A stretch of DNA of 64,000 nucleotides, taken from Aromatoleum buckelii (GTDB lineage Bacteria > Pseudomonadota > Gammaproteobacteria > Burkholderiales > Rhodocyclaceae). Of the stretch, positions 11,325 through 22,282 are shown in pieces (position 1 is the first letter of the stretch; every line of letters begins with the position of its first letter). Both the position numbers and the translations under genes were made by a program. The DNA lies in assembly GCF_012910785.2 (NCBI RefSeq), contig NZ_WTVH02000010.1, forward strand, positions 496,001 to 560,000, written 5' to 3'. A model generated the notes under the pieces. It searched no databases and was not told the DNA's origin. It was given only the letters and a program-made list of their open reading frames with translations.

Positions 11325-11963
11325 ATGAGCGATGTAGCCATCATCGACTATGGCATGGGCAATCTGCGCTCGGTTGCCAAGGCGATCGAACATGTGGCGC
11401 CCGGCAAGCGGGTGACCGTGACCTCCGATCCGGCCGTCGTCGCCGCCGCCGCACGGGTCGTGTTCCCCGGGCAGGGCGCGATGCCCGACTGCATGCGCGA
11501 ACTCGACCTGCGCGGCCTGCGCGAGGTGGTCAAAACCGCCGCAGCGTCGAAGCCTTTCCTCGGCATCTGCATCGGCCAGCAGATGCTGTTCGAGCACAGC
11601 GAGGAAGGAAACGTGCCCGGACTCGGAATCCTGCCGGGGGGCGTGGTCCGCTTCCCCGACGCGAAGATGGTCGCGGCCGACGGCAGCCGGCTGAAAGTGC
11701 CGCACATGGGCTGGAACGAAGTGTGCCAGCGCCAGCCTCATCCGATGTGGGAGGGGATCCCGGACAACGAGCGCTTCTATTTCGTCCATAGCTATTTCGT
11801 CGCGCCAGCCGACGCGGCGCTGGTCGCCGCCGAAAGCGACTACGGGACAAGGTTTACCAGTGCAGTCGCCCGGGCTAACATCTTCGCGGTTCAGTTCCAT
11901 CCGGAAAAGAGCGCCCAGGCGGGCCTGAAAATGCTTGCGAATTTCATTTCCTGGGCGCCCTGA
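11325..11963 (+). CDS. hisH: HisH, imidazole glycerol phosphate synthase glutaminase subunit
   Basis: Class I glutamine amidotransferase that supplies ammonia to HisF. It has 212 residues, with nucleophile Cys82 in GICIGQQML and the His-Glu pair in AVQFHPEKS. The N-terminus [14 protein letters not shown] is typical. Confidence 0.96.
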   Translation: MSDVAIIDYGMGNLRSVAKAIEHVAPGKRVTVTSDPAVVAAAARVVFPGQGAMPDCMRELDLRGLREVVKTAAASKPFLGICIGQQMLFEHSEEGNVPGLGILPGGVVRFPDAKMVAADGSRLKVPHMGWNEVCQRQPHPMWEGIPDNERFYFVHSYFVAPADAALVAAESDYGTRFTSAVARANIFAVQFHPEKSAQAGLKMLANFISWAP

Positions 11964-12018
11964 CCCGTCTGGCCATTGCCGTTTCCCATCCACTTCTGAT
12001 ATTGACCCCATCCCCCGT

Positions 12019-12767
12019 ATGCTGCTGATTCCCGCTATCGATCTCAAGGACGGCCATTGTGTACGCCTGAAGCAGGGCGAAATGGACGACGCGACCGTAT
12101 TTTCCGAGGATCCGGCCGCGATGGCCCGGCACTGGATCGAACAAGGGGCGAGACGCCTGCACCTGGTCGATCTGAACGGTGCGTTCGCCGGCAAGCCGAA
12201 GAACGGCGCCGCGATCCGTTCGATTGTCGATGAGGTCGGCGACGACATCCCGGTGCAACTCGGCGGAGGCGTCCGCGACCTCGACACGATCGAGCATTAT
12301 CTCGACAACGGCATTTCGTACATCATCATCGGCACCGCTGCGGTGAAGAACCCTGGCTTCCTGCATGACGCATGCGGCGCGTTTCCGGGCCACATCATCG
12401 TCGGCCTGGATGCCAAGGACGGCAAGGTCGCCGTCGACGGCTGGTCGAAGATGACCGGCCACGACGTCGTCGACCTGGCGAAGAAATACGAGGACTACGG
12501 CGTCGAAGCGGTGATTTACACCGACATCGGCCGCGACGGCATGCTCTCGGGCGTCAATGTCGAAGCGACCGTTCGCCTTGCGCAGGCGCTGCGCATTCCG
12601 GTCATCGCGAGCGGCGGCATCGCCAGCATCGCGGACATCGATGCGCTGTGCGCAGTCGAGGCCGAAGGGATCATGGGCGCGATCACGGGGCGCGCCATCT
12701 ACGAAGGGACGCTGGATTTTGCCGCCGCACAGGCGCGCGCCGACGAACTCAACGGCGGCGAAGCCTG

Positions 12768-12768
<1 letters not shown>
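12019..12768 (+). CDS. hisA: HisA, ProFAR isomerase
   Basis: TIM-barrel isomerase of the histidine pathway, 249 residues. Catalytic aspartates are Asp8 (IPAIDLKDG) and the one in YTDIGRDGM; phosphate-binding motifs QLGGGVRD and ASGGIAS are present. I chose ATG 12019 from the family start MLLIPAIDL; an in-frame start at 11935 overlaps hisH. The stop shares its last base with the hisF ATG. Confidence 0.96.
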
Positions 12769-13522
<754 letters not shown>

Positions 13523-13526
<4 letters not shown>

Positions 13527-13924
13527 GCAGACCAAACTCCGTGCGCTGGCTCAACGACGTGCAGTGGGACGACCAGGGACTCGTGCCGGTGATCGCGCAG
13601 GAAGCGGCGACCGGTGACGTGCTGATGTTCGCGTGGATGAACCGCGAGGCACTGCAGCGCACCGCCGAAACCGGCGAGGCGATCTACTGGTCCCGTTCGC
13701 GCCGCCGCCTGTGGCACAAGGGCGAGGAGTCCGGCCATGTCCAGAAGGTGCTGGAGATCCGCGTCGACTGTGACAGCGACGTCGTCCTCCTGAAGATCGA
13801 GCAGGTCGGTGGCATCGCCTGCCATACCGGCCGCCACAGTTGTTTTTTCCAGCGCTACCTGGCCGACGGTTCGTGGGAAGCTGTCGATCCGGTCGTCAAA
13901 GATCCGAAGGATATCTACAAATGA
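13523..13924 (+). CDS. hisI: HisI, phosphoribosyl-AMP cyclohydrolase
   Basis: Zinc hydrolase of the histidine pathway, 133 residues, separate from HisE (fused in E. coli). It has [18 protein letters not shown] with the substrate-binding residues and the zinc-ligand cysteines in [10 protein letters not shown]. It starts with GTG, overlapping the hisF stop by 4 bases. Confidence 0.95.
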
Positions 13925-14247
13925 TCGATATCGAAGTGCTGCACCGAGTCGCCGCGACCCTTGCCGAGCGCAAGAAAGCGGACCCGGATTCGTCTTACGT
14001 CTCGAGCCTGTATGCCAGGGGCACCGACGCGATCTGCAAGAAGGTCGCCGAGGAGGCGGCCGAGACGATCATGGCAGCCAAGGACAAGGACATGCTCCAC
14101 GTGGTCTGGGAAGTCACCGACCTGTGGTTCCACTCGCTGGTGCTGCTGACGCATTTCGGCCTGTCGGTCGATGACGTGCTCGCCGAGTTCCGGCGCCGCG
14201 AAGGGGTCTCCGGCATCGACGAGAAGAAATCCCGCACGACTTCGTGA
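13921..14247 (+). CDS. hisE: HisE, phosphoribosyl-ATP pyrophosphatase
   Basis: All-alpha NTP pyrophosphohydrolase (MazG-like), 108 residues, second step of histidine synthesis. The metal-binding motif [16 protein letters not shown] is present. I chose ATG 13921, which overlaps the hisI stop (ATGA); the frame is open further upstream, but that sequence is inside hisI. Confidence 0.94.
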   Translation: MIDIEVLHRVAATLAERKKADPDSSYVSSLYARGTDAICKKVAEEAAETIMAAKDKDMLHVVWEVTDLWFHSLVLLTHFGLSVDDVLAEFRRREGVSGIDEKKSRTTS

Positions 14248-14257
14248 GGCACGAACC

Positions 14258-14605
14258 ATGAGCGACTGTATCTTCTGCAGGATCGTGGCCGGCGAGATCC
14301 CGGCGAAAAAGATCTACGAGGACGAAGACATCCTCGCCTTTCACGACATCCATCCTGTCGCGCCGGTTCACTTCCTCGTGATCCCGAAGCTGCACATCCC
14401 GTCGATGGCCGAGTTGCGGCCGGAGCACGCAGCAGTGATGGGCCGGTTGATGACCGAATCTGCCCGGATCGCCGGGGAACTAGGATGCGCTGACGGCTTT
14501 CGAACGATCGTTAACACGGGACGGGTGGGACGGCAGGAGGTGTATCATTTGCACGTCCACATCGTGGGCGGCCCGGAGGTGCTTCCGGCCATGTTGAGGC
14601 GTTAA
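14258..14605 (+). CDS. HIT-family (HINT-like) nucleotide hydrolase
   Basis: Histidine-triad protein of 115 residues with the active-site motif HLHVHIVGG near the C-terminus and N-terminal [13 protein letters not shown]. Family members hydrolyse purine nucleoside phosphoramidates. It lies 10 bases after hisE and 11 before tatA, a conserved betaproteobacterial order; the link to histidine synthesis is positional only. Confidence 0.93.
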   Translation: MSDCIFCRIVAGEIPAKKIYEDEDILAFHDIHPVAPVHFLVIPKLHIPSMAELRPEHAAVMGRLMTESARIAGELGCADGFRTIVNTGRVGRQEVYHLHVHIVGGPEVLPAMLRR

Positions 14606-14616
14606 GGAGAGACGTA

Positions 14617-14844
14617 ATGGGTTCATTCAGTATCTGGCACTGGCTGATCGTTCTGGTGATTGTGGTGCTGGTCTTCGGTACGAAGAAGCTGCGCAATGTG
14701 GGCCAGGATCTGGGTGGCGCGGTCAAGGGTTTCAAGGACGGCATGCGGGATTCCGAAAAGTCCGGTGACGACGTGCAGCAGAAGATCGGCGGTGACACGC
14801 TCGATGCGCAGGCGACGGACAAGAGCCACAAGGTCAGCCACTGA
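14617..14844 (+). CDS. tatA: TatA, twin-arginine translocase subunit
   Basis: Pore-forming Tat subunit of 75 residues: one N-terminal membrane helix (about 6-22, [15 protein letters not shown]), the [14 protein letters not shown] hinge, an amphipathic helix, and a charged tail ending in KVSH. A good ribosome-binding site (AAGGAGA) precedes ATG 14617. A terminator-like hairpin separates it from tatB. Confidence 0.95.
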   Translation: MGSFSIWHWLIVLVIVVLVFGTKKLRNVGQDLGGAVKGFKDGMRDSEKSGDDVQQKIGGDTLDAQATDKSHKVSH

Positions 14845-14868
14845 CCTCACACGGGATTTACCCGCTCA

Positions 14869-14902
14869 AAGGGGCGCCGCTGCAGTGCGCCCCTTCGTTT
14901 TG
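14869..14902 (+). terminator. Terminator-like hairpin between tatA and tatB
   Basis: AAGGGGCGC (14869-14877) pairs with GCGCCCCTT (14887-14895) over nine base pairs, followed by CGTTTT. It may end the long hisB-tatA transcript or attenuate readthrough into tatBC. Confidence 0.6.
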
Positions 14903-14949
14903 GAGCGATCCGCGAGCGCAGCATCCACGCGGGACAACCAGCTAAAATC

Positions 14950-15447
14950 ATGTTCGATTTCGGTTTTTCGGAACTTGTCGTCATCGCAGTGGTGGCGCTG
15001 ATCGTTGTCGGCCCGGAGCGCCTGCCGAAGGTGGCCCGTACCGCCGGCCATCTGCTGGGTCGGTTGCAGCGTTATGTCTCGGATGTGAAGTCGGACATCA
15101 AGCGTGAAATGCAGCTCGAAGAGCTTAAGGCGCTGCAACAGCAGGTGGAACAACAGGCACGCGAACTGGAATCGTCGATGCGGGGCGAGGCGGCGAAAAT
15201 CGAGGCGGACGTGAATAAGACCGTCGCGGAGGTGAAATCCGGCGTGACGGTCGATCCCGATCGTATGCCAGGCGCCGAGCCGTCCGGGGCGGGCGGATCG
15301 GCAGCTGTTGCCGGCCCCCGGCCGGTCACGCACGTCGCGGAAGGGCCGGTGACTCCCGCTCCCGTGTCCCTTGCGCAGCAAGGTGATCCGGCTTCGGCGG
15401 GCAGGGAGCCGGCCGCCGTCTCCACGGCGCGCTCGGAGAAAGCATGA
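14950..15447 (+). CDS. tatB: TatB, twin-arginine translocase subunit
   Basis: Substrate-recognition subunit of the Tat system, 165 residues. The N-terminus MFDFGFSELVVIAVVALIVVGPERLP is the classic TatB helix and hinge, followed by a long amphipathic/coiled region (about 30-85) and an Ala/Pro-rich tail. The stop overlaps the tatC ATG by 4 bases. Confidence 0.95.
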   Translation: MFDFGFSELVVIAVVALIVVGPERLPKVARTAGHLLGRLQRYVSDVKSDIKREMQLEELKALQQQVEQQARELESSMRGEAAKIEADVNKTVAEVKSGVTVDPDRMPGAEPSGAGGSAAVAGPRPVTHVAEGPVTPAPVSLAQQGDPASAGREPAAVSTARSEKA

Positions 15448-16235
15448 GCGAGCTTCAGGAAACCTTCATTTCGCATCTCGTCGAACTGCGCGATCGCCTG
15501 TTGCGGGCGATGGTTGCGGTCATCGTGGTGTTTGTCTGCCTGATGCCGTGGGCCGGCGAGATCTACGACCTGCTTGCCCGGCCGATGATGAATACGCTGC
15601 CGGAAGGCACGCACATGATCGCGACCGGCGTGGTCACGCCGTTTTTCGTGCCGGTCAAGGTCACGATGATGGTGTCTTTCGTTCTGGCGCTGCCTTTCGT
15701 GCTCTATCAGGCCTGGGCGTTCATCGCGCCGGGACTGTATGCTCACGAGCGCCGGCTCGGCCTGCCGCTGGTGCTCGGCAGCACGCTGCTGTTTCTGCTC
15801 GGCATGGCCTTTTGCTATTTCTTCGTGTTTGGCACCGTTTTCAAGTTCATCGCTGAATTCGCGCCGAAGAGCATCGTCCCCGCGCCGGATATCGAGCGGT
15901 ACCTTTCGTTTGTCATGACCCTGTTCATCGCCTTCGGTCTGACGTTCGAAGTTCCCGTGGCGGTGATCCTGCTCGTCAAGGCCGGCGTGGTCAGCATTGC
16001 CAAGCTCCGCGAAGTCCGGCCCTACGTCATTGTCGGCGCGTTCGTCATTGCCGCGATCATCACGCCTCCCGATGTCGTATCCCAGTTCATGCTCGCGGTG
16101 CCAATGTGCCTGCTCTATGAAGTCGGGATCCTGCTGGCGAAGTTCGTCGGCAAGCGCGATGCGGAAACGGGCGAGCCTGAGCGGGTCGAGCCGGGCCTCG
16201 ATCGCCTCGAAGCTCCGGAGCCGGACGGGAAATAA
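15444..16235 (+). CDS. tatC: TatC, twin-arginine translocase subunit
   Basis: Multi-spanning Tat receptor (263 residues, six membrane helices). Signature features are the N-terminal FISHLVELRDRLLRA, the loop FIAPGLYAHERR, and the glutamate in FGLTFEVPV. Its stop is 32 bases from the end of the convergent protease gene; a short GC hairpin (16243-16261) lies between them but lacks a T-run. Confidence 0.97.
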   Translation: MSELQETFISHLVELRDRLLRAMVAVIVVFVCLMPWAGEIYDLLARPMMNTLPEGTHMIATGVVTPFFVPVKVTMMVSFVLALPFVLYQAWAFIAPGLYAHERRLGLPLVLGSTLLFLLGMAFCYFFVFGTVFKFIAEFAPKSIVPAPDIERYLSFVMTLFIAFGLTFEVPVAVILLVKAGVVSIAKLREVRPYVIVGAFVIAAIITPPDVVSQFMLAVPMCLLYEVGILLAKFVGKRDAETGEPERVEPGLDRLEAPEPDGK

Positions 16236-16267
16236 GCACGGTTTGCGCGCCGGACGCGCAAGCGCGA

Positions 16268-17431
16268 TCAGCGTTCGGCCGGCGGGGTCGGCCGGCGTCC
16301 GACCTGGACTTTCAGATCGACTTCGCCAGTCGGCCGGCGCACGCGGAACAGCGCTTCGTGTCCCGGCGGCAGGGCTGCGACCGTTTCCAGCATTCCTCTG
16401 GGGTCGTGCACCGGGGTGCCATCGACGCTGAGCAGCACGTCGCCCGGCCGGATTCCCGCACGCTCTGCGGGACTGCCGCGCAACACGCCGGCGATCAGGG
16501 CGCCATCGACTTTCGGCAGGCCGAAGGATTCGGCCAGTTCGGCAGTCATTTCCTGTATCTCGACGCCGATCCAGCCGCGTGTCACTTCACCGGTGGAAAC
16601 GATCTGCTCGAGGACGTTTCGCGCGATCGAGACCGGTATCGCGAAACCGATACCGAGCGAGCCGCCCGAGCGCGAGTAGATCGCGGTATTGATTCCGACG
16701 AGGTTCCCGTGACTGTCGACGAGCGCGCCGCCGGAGTTTCCGGGATTGATCGCCGCATCCGTCTGGATATAGTTCTCGAACGTATTGATTCCGAGCTGGC
16801 TGCGGCCGAGCGCCGAAACGATCCCCATCGTCACCGTCTGGCCGACGCCGAACGGATTGCCGATCGCAAGCACGACGTCACCGACCTCGACGGCGTCGGT
16901 TGCCGCGAAGGTGATCGCCGGAAGCTTTCCGTTGCCTTCGAGCTTCAGCACCGCGAGGTCGGTCTCCGGGTCGCGGCCGACCAGCTTGGCGGGGAATTTC
17001 CGCCCGTCGTTGAGTGCGACCTCGATCTCGTCCGCGGCTTCGATCACGTGATTGTTCGTGAGGATGAATCCGTCGGGGCTCGCGACGACGCCCGAGCCCA
17101 GCCCCGACGCGCGCTGCGGCGGTGCGTTGTCCTGGCGCTCGCCGAAGAAATGACGAAAGATCGGATCATCGAGAAGCGGATGACGCGGGCGCGCGACGTC
17201 CTTTGTCGTGTAGATGTGCACCACCGCCGGCATCGAACGTTTGGCGGCTTCCGCGTACGAACCCGGGGCAACGACAGCCGAATCGAAAGCGGCGCCGGGA
17301 GCTTCGAGGATTTCCACCACCGAGGACGGCGCAGCACCTTTGAGCCACTCCGGCTTCAGGGTGGTGAGGACAAACAGCACCGCGACGCTGATCGTCACGG
17401 CCTGCGCGAAGATCAGCCACAGGCGGCGCAT
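16268..17431 (-). CDS. DegS/AlgW-like membrane-anchored serine protease (one PDZ)
   Basis: HtrA-family protease of 387 residues: one N-terminal membrane anchor (about 3-24), a trypsin-like domain with His in LTNNHVIEAADE, Asp in ETDLAVLKL and Ser in INPGNSGGALV, then a single PDZ domain (about 285-375). One PDZ plus an anchor is the DegS/AlgW layout, which in other bacteria starts cleavage of an anti-sigma factor under envelope stress. No sigmaE operon is nearby, so its target is unknown. I chose ATG 17431; upstream in-frame sequence would overlap the divergent gene. Confidence 0.9.
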   Translation of the reverse strand: MRRLWLIFAQAVTISVAVLFVLTTLKPEWLKGAAPSSVVEILEAPGAAFDSAVVAPGSYAEAAKRSMPAVVHIYTTKDVARPRHPLLDDPIFRHFFGERQDNAPPQRASGLGSGVVASPDGFILTNNHVIEAADEIEVALNDGRKFPAKLVGRDPETDLAVLKLEGNGKLPAITFAATDAVEVGDVVLAIGNPFGVGQTVTMGIVSALGRSQLGINTFENYIQTDAAINPGNSGGALVDSHGNLVGINTAIYSRSGGSLGIGFAIPVSIARNVLEQIVSTGEVTRGWIGVEIQEMTAELAESFGLPKVDGALIAGVLRGSPAERAGIRPGDVLLSVDGTPVHDPRGMLETVAALPPGHEALFRVRRPTGEVDLKVQVGRRPTPPAER

Positions 17432-17515
17432 AATGTTGCTCTGATGCGCGAGCGGCCGAACAGCTACCCGCGGAGGAATCGGACCAAACCGGACAAGTTG
17501 GTGAGCGGAGAGCGC

Positions 17516-18262
17516 ATGCAACTCATCGAGCTGCAAACCCATCTGAATGAACTGCTGGATGTCGCACGATTCAGGGATTATTGCCCAAACGGATTGCAAG
17601 TGGAAGGACGCCCGGAGGTGAGGCGGGTGCTGTGCGGAGTGACGGCGAGTCAGGCGCTGGTCGATCTGGCAGTCGCCGAAGGGGCCGACGCGCTGCTCGT
17701 GCACCATGGCTACTTCTGGCGCGGCGAGGACGGCCGCATCACGGGAATCCGCAAGCGCCGCCTCGCCGCCCTGCTGCGCAGCGACATCAGCCTTCTCGCC
17801 TACCATCTTCCGCTCGATGCCCACCCGGAATTCGGCAACAACGCTCAGCTGGGCAAGCTGCTGGGGTGGCGTGGGGAAGGGCGGTTCGGCGATCAGGAAC
17901 TGGGCTGGATCGGAACCCCGATGCAGCCCAACAGCGCCGGCCATATCGCGCGTTCGCTCGCTGCGAGGCTCGGCCGTGAGCCGTTGCTGGTCGGCGATCC
18001 CGAGCGCGTCGTCCGGCAGGTGGCATGGTGCACCGGTGGCGCCCAGGGTTATTTCGAGGACGCCATCGCCGCGGGGGCGGATCTCTATGTCTCCGGGGAA
18101 ATCTCCGAGCAGACGGTGCACGTTGCCCGCGAATCCGGCGTCGCGTTCATCGCCGCCGGGCACCACGCGACCGAGCGCTACGGCGTCCACGCGCTCGCGC
18201 AGTACCTGTCCGACGCTTTCGGGCTCGACGCCCGCTTTGCCGATCTCGACAATCCGGTCTGA
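17516..18262 (+). CDS. Nif3-like dinuclear metal centre protein
   Basis: Nif3/YbgI family protein of 248 residues, reported in other members as a dinuclear-metal hydrolase-like fold; the physiological role is unclear. Metal-binding histidines are seen in LLVHHGYFW and in GHHATERYG near the C-terminus. I chose ATG 17516 (MQLIELQTHLNELL) with GGAGAG just upstream; GTG 17501 is an alternative. It is divergent from the DegS-like gene across 84 bases. Confidence 0.92.
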   Translation: MQLIELQTHLNELLDVARFRDYCPNGLQVEGRPEVRRVLCGVTASQALVDLAVAEGADALLVHHGYFWRGEDGRITGIRKRRLAALLRSDISLLAYHLPLDAHPEFGNNAQLGKLLGWRGEGRFGDQELGWIGTPMQPNSAGHIARSLAARLGREPLLVGDPERVVRQVAWCTGGAQGYFEDAIAAGADLYVSGEISEQTVHVARESGVAFIAAGHHATERYGVHALAQYLSDAFGLDARFADLDNPV

Positions 18263-18289
18263 TTGCCGGGCGGTGCAGCGGCCGCGGAG

Positions 18290-20038
18290 TCAGGACGAGA
18301 GGGACAGCTCTTTCCGGACGTCGGGCTGATACGGGCCGAGACCCTCTTCGAGAACGCCCGCCAGGACGAGGATCTCGTCGATCACGCTGAGCGGGAAGCC
18401 TTCGCGCAGACCGTCGCGATTGTCGCGGACCAGGTTTTCCAGATAGGCCTGGCAGTCGCGACTCCCCCACAGGACCTGGATCCGGCTCATGACGTGGGGC
18501 ATCTGTTCGATCGTGTTCGTCGGCCGGCGCGCCTCGTCGAACGTGTCCCAGGTTACCGCCTTGACGTTGAACGTCTTGTTCAGCTGCCGCGCGAGCGTGT
18601 CGAACTCGGGCCGCAATCCCGCGGCTCGGTACACCTCGAGCAGTTTCAGCCACGGCGTGACGGCTTTCTTTGGGTTCGACTGGATGAACTCGGCGAGCGT
18701 CTCGGCCGCCCCTTGCACGCGGCCGAAAGCCATCATGATTTCAGCGAGTTCGATCGCCGATTCATGCTCCTCTGCTTCGTCCTCGACGAGGAGCGCCGCC
18801 GCCGGGAGTTTCGTGCGCGGGTATTCAGGCCGTGAAACGGGTGGGCGCGCCTGGACGGAAGTTGCTGCAGACAGCGGGAATCCGGGTCCTGCCGACGAGG
18901 CCGGCGCGGCGGGAGTGCCTCGTGTTGCGCACGGGGCGTCGAGTCGCCCGGGCAGGGCAGGAAGTGATGGGAGGCTCGCAAGGCCGGCCGCGGCCGACCG
19001 GGTTGCAGCGTCAGCTCGGTGTCTGCGCAGCCACAGCCCCCGTGCGGCCAGGACGAGGAACAGGGTGGCGAGGACCGTCGCAGGAACGATCCAGTCGCGC
19101 CATGAGGAGGCGGGCGTGAAGGAGGCGGGCGTGATTGCAGACGGCGCCGTTGCGGAGGGGGCGATTGTGCTCGTTGGGGAAATGGGGCCGGCAGTTGCGC
19201 GTAATCGCTCCATCATCGCCGCCTGGATTTGCTCCAGCCGGCGGATGCGTTCGTTCAGTTCGAGTTGGGCGACGATCGTCCGGTCGATCGCGGCGATCGC
19301 GCTTTGCTCGCGCTGCAACTGATCCGGCCCCCCATCCGTTGCCGTCCTGGGCGGCTCCGTTTTGAGGGCTGCGCTGCTGAGGCGCAAACCGTCTTGACGG
19401 CGAACTTCTGTGCCGGAGGGAGACGGATGGCCTTCGTCGCGGAGCGCAGGTTCTCTTTCCGCGGCAGAGGCGAAGGCGGGTGCGGGCGTTCGGGGTGTCT
19501 TTCTTGCCGAACGTGCAGCTTGCACGGAGGACGTGCCGCCGCCCGGGACAGTGCGTGGTTTCGTCCTGAAGGCGGAGGGCTCGGGCGGCGCGGGAGGGGT
19601 TTGGAGTTCAGGTCCGATTTCATCGGCGACTGCTGGCGCTTCCGGCGGAAAGTCGGGAAAGGACAGCAGCAGCGTGTATTCGCGGCGCAGGTGCGCGCCG
19701 CACGTATCTTCGATCCCGAGTTGCACTACCGGCTCGCCGAGCGGTGCCGTCCCGGACACGACAATGCGCGCCGCACGCCCCTGGCCGACGACGCCTATCC
19801 GTGCGTCCCGTACCCATGGCACGCCGCCTTCGCTGGTGCCTGGCGTCAGCTTCAGGCATTCGCCGGTGCGAGCGGGCTCTCCCCCGGCGATCGCGATCTC
19901 CACTCGCAGCGGCGCCCCGATTGCCGACACCGCCACCGCTTCGCCGAGCGCGACCGCTGCCGTGCCGGACGAAGCCGCAAGCGCCGTGACGCTCAGCACA
20001 ACGGAAAAGGAGACGGCCAGGTGTGCGGTTCTGTTCAT
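18290..20038 (-). CDS. FimV-like membrane protein
   Basis: 582 residues in FimV-like order. A signal peptide (1 to about 28) is followed by the FimV N-terminal domain (about 30-135, start LGEAVAVSAIGAPLRVEI). Next come a long Pro/Ala-rich region, a short coiled coil (LNERIRRLEQIQAAMMERL), one membrane helix (WIVPATVLATLFLVLAARG), and a cytoplasmic helical-repeat C-terminus (AEIMMAFGRVQGAAETLAEFI). FimV organises polar type IV pili and twitching in Pseudomonas. I see no LysM peptidoglycan-binding motif, and it is shorter than typical FimV. Start ATG 20038. Confidence 0.75.
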   Translation of the reverse strand: MNRTAHLAVSFSVVLSVTALAASSGTAAVALGEAVAVSAIGAPLRVEIAIAGGEPARTGECLKLTPGTSEGGVPWVRDARIGVVGQGRAARIVVSGTAPLGEPVVQLGIEDTCGAHLRREYTLLLSFPDFPPEAPAVADEIGPELQTPPAPPEPSAFRTKPRTVPGGGTSSVQAARSARKTPRTPAPAFASAAEREPALRDEGHPSPSGTEVRRQDGLRLSSAALKTEPPRTATDGGPDQLQREQSAIAAIDRTIVAQLELNERIRRLEQIQAAMMERLRATAGPISPTSTIAPSATAPSAITPASFTPASSWRDWIVPATVLATLFLVLAARGLWLRRHRADAATRSAAAGLASLPSLPALPGRLDAPCATRGTPAAPASSAGPGFPLSAATSVQARPPVSRPEYPRTKLPAAALLVEDEAEEHESAIELAEIMMAFGRVQGAAETLAEFIQSNPKKAVTPWLKLLEVYRAAGLRPEFDTLARQLNKTFNVKAVTWDTFDEARRPTNTIEQMPHVMSRIQVLWGSRDCQAYLENLVRDNRDGLREGFPLSVIDEILVLAGVLEEGLGPYQPDVRKELSLSS

Positions 20039-20307
20039 GGTCGGCTCGTCGGCGCCGCATTGGGGCAGGGAAGCGTTACATCTTGTGTCAAATCGTGCCG
20101 CCATTTTAAACAGTCTGCATGTGCAGGGAGCGGGCATTCTGCAGGCGGATGTGCAGTAATGCGGAAAACGTCGGATCCGGCTTGCGGCTCTCTGCCCCCC
20201 GGCCGGGGCATGGGTGCCTGCCAAGGCTCGTATTTCATGGCAGCGCTCCCGTCACGACTTCGGAATTCACGGTAGTATCGAAATCCCATACGCTGCCGTA
20301 CGTGACG

Positions 20308-20862
20308 ATGCCCCTTCCTCCTCCACGTGTTCCCCGCCAGAAAGTCCATTTGCGCCAGATAAACGTCGAAGGATACCGGCGCGACGACGGAATGCTCGAG
20401 CTCGAAGCCTGCCTGCGGGACACGAAAGAGCTCGACTATGTGCTCGCTTCCGGTGTCCGTCCGGCCGGCGACGCGATCCACGAGATGAGGCTCCGCGTCA
20501 CCCTCGACGCCGATTTCACGATCGTCGACGCGGAAGCCTGTTCCGAGCGCGTGCCGTATCCGGGTGGCTGCGAGACCATCGCGCCGGCGTACCGGCAGCT
20601 GATCGGCCTGAACCTGATGCGCGGTTTTCGCCGGACCGTCAGTGAAATGTTCAGCGATGTGCGCGGCTGCTCCCACATGACCGAGCTGCTGCTGAGCCTG
20701 CCGACCGCCGCAATCCAGACGCTGGCCACTTTTCGCCGCGACAACGAGGACGGGGGCGAGAAGCCGTTCCAGCTCGACCGTTGCCACGCCCTCGAGACCT
20801 CGACGCAGACGGTGCGCCTGTACTACCCGAAGTGGCATCGGAGCCGGGCGAACGACTCGTGA
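20308..20862 (+). CDS. DUF2889 family protein, function unknown
   Basis: 184 residues, soluble, without signal peptide. It resembles DUF2889 proteins: HLRQINVEGYRRDDGMLELEACLRDTKE at the start (seen as VEGYRRDDGMLE) and YRQLIGLNLMRGFRRTVSEMF in the middle, with several conserved Cys. I chose ATG 20308, though no good ribosome-binding site precedes it. It is divergent from the FimV-like gene across 269 bases in which I find no convincing promoter. Function is not known. Confidence 0.7.
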   Translation: MPLPPPRVPRQKVHLRQINVEGYRRDDGMLELEACLRDTKELDYVLASGVRPAGDAIHEMRLRVTLDADFTIVDAEACSERVPYPGGCETIAPAYRQLIGLNLMRGFRRTVSEMFSDVRGCSHMTELLLSLPTAAIQTLATFRRDNEDGGEKPFQLDRCHALETSTQTVRLYYPKWHRSRANDS

Positions 20863-20894
20863 TCCGTATCGGGTACGGGCAGTCCGGGCTGAAA

Positions 20895-20922
20895 TTCCGC
20901 ACTGCGCAATTCCGGTTATAAT
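20895..20922 (+). promoter_or_regulatory. Putative sigma70 promoter for sucCD
   Basis: A perfect TATAAT (20917-20922) with a weak TTCCGC -35 (20895-20900, 16-base spacer). The transcript would have a leader of about 180 bases before sucC, containing a small perfect hairpin at 21036-21050 (CGGAGC-GAA-GCTCCG). Confidence 0.5.
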
Positions 20923-21110
20923 TCCGCGATCTTGCGGCAATCGCGCCCGTTTCGGGAGCGAGTCATGAGACGGGGCCGGGCTGCAGTGTCCGGTCGGCAG
21001 CGGCGTGCGTCGGACGAGGGAGACGGCGCCCGTCGCGGAGCGAAGCTCCGAAGCGTCCCATCAACCTGTTCGCGCCGCTTGGGCGTCGCGTCTTCGATCG
21101 AAGGGCAACC

Positions 21111-22271
<1,161 letters not shown>

Positions 22272-22282
22272 GGAGAGTGTGA

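Noticed and set aside
16243-16261. Terminator between tatC and the DegS-like gene
   Set aside because: A 7-base-pair GC hairpin is present but neither strand has a T-run after it.
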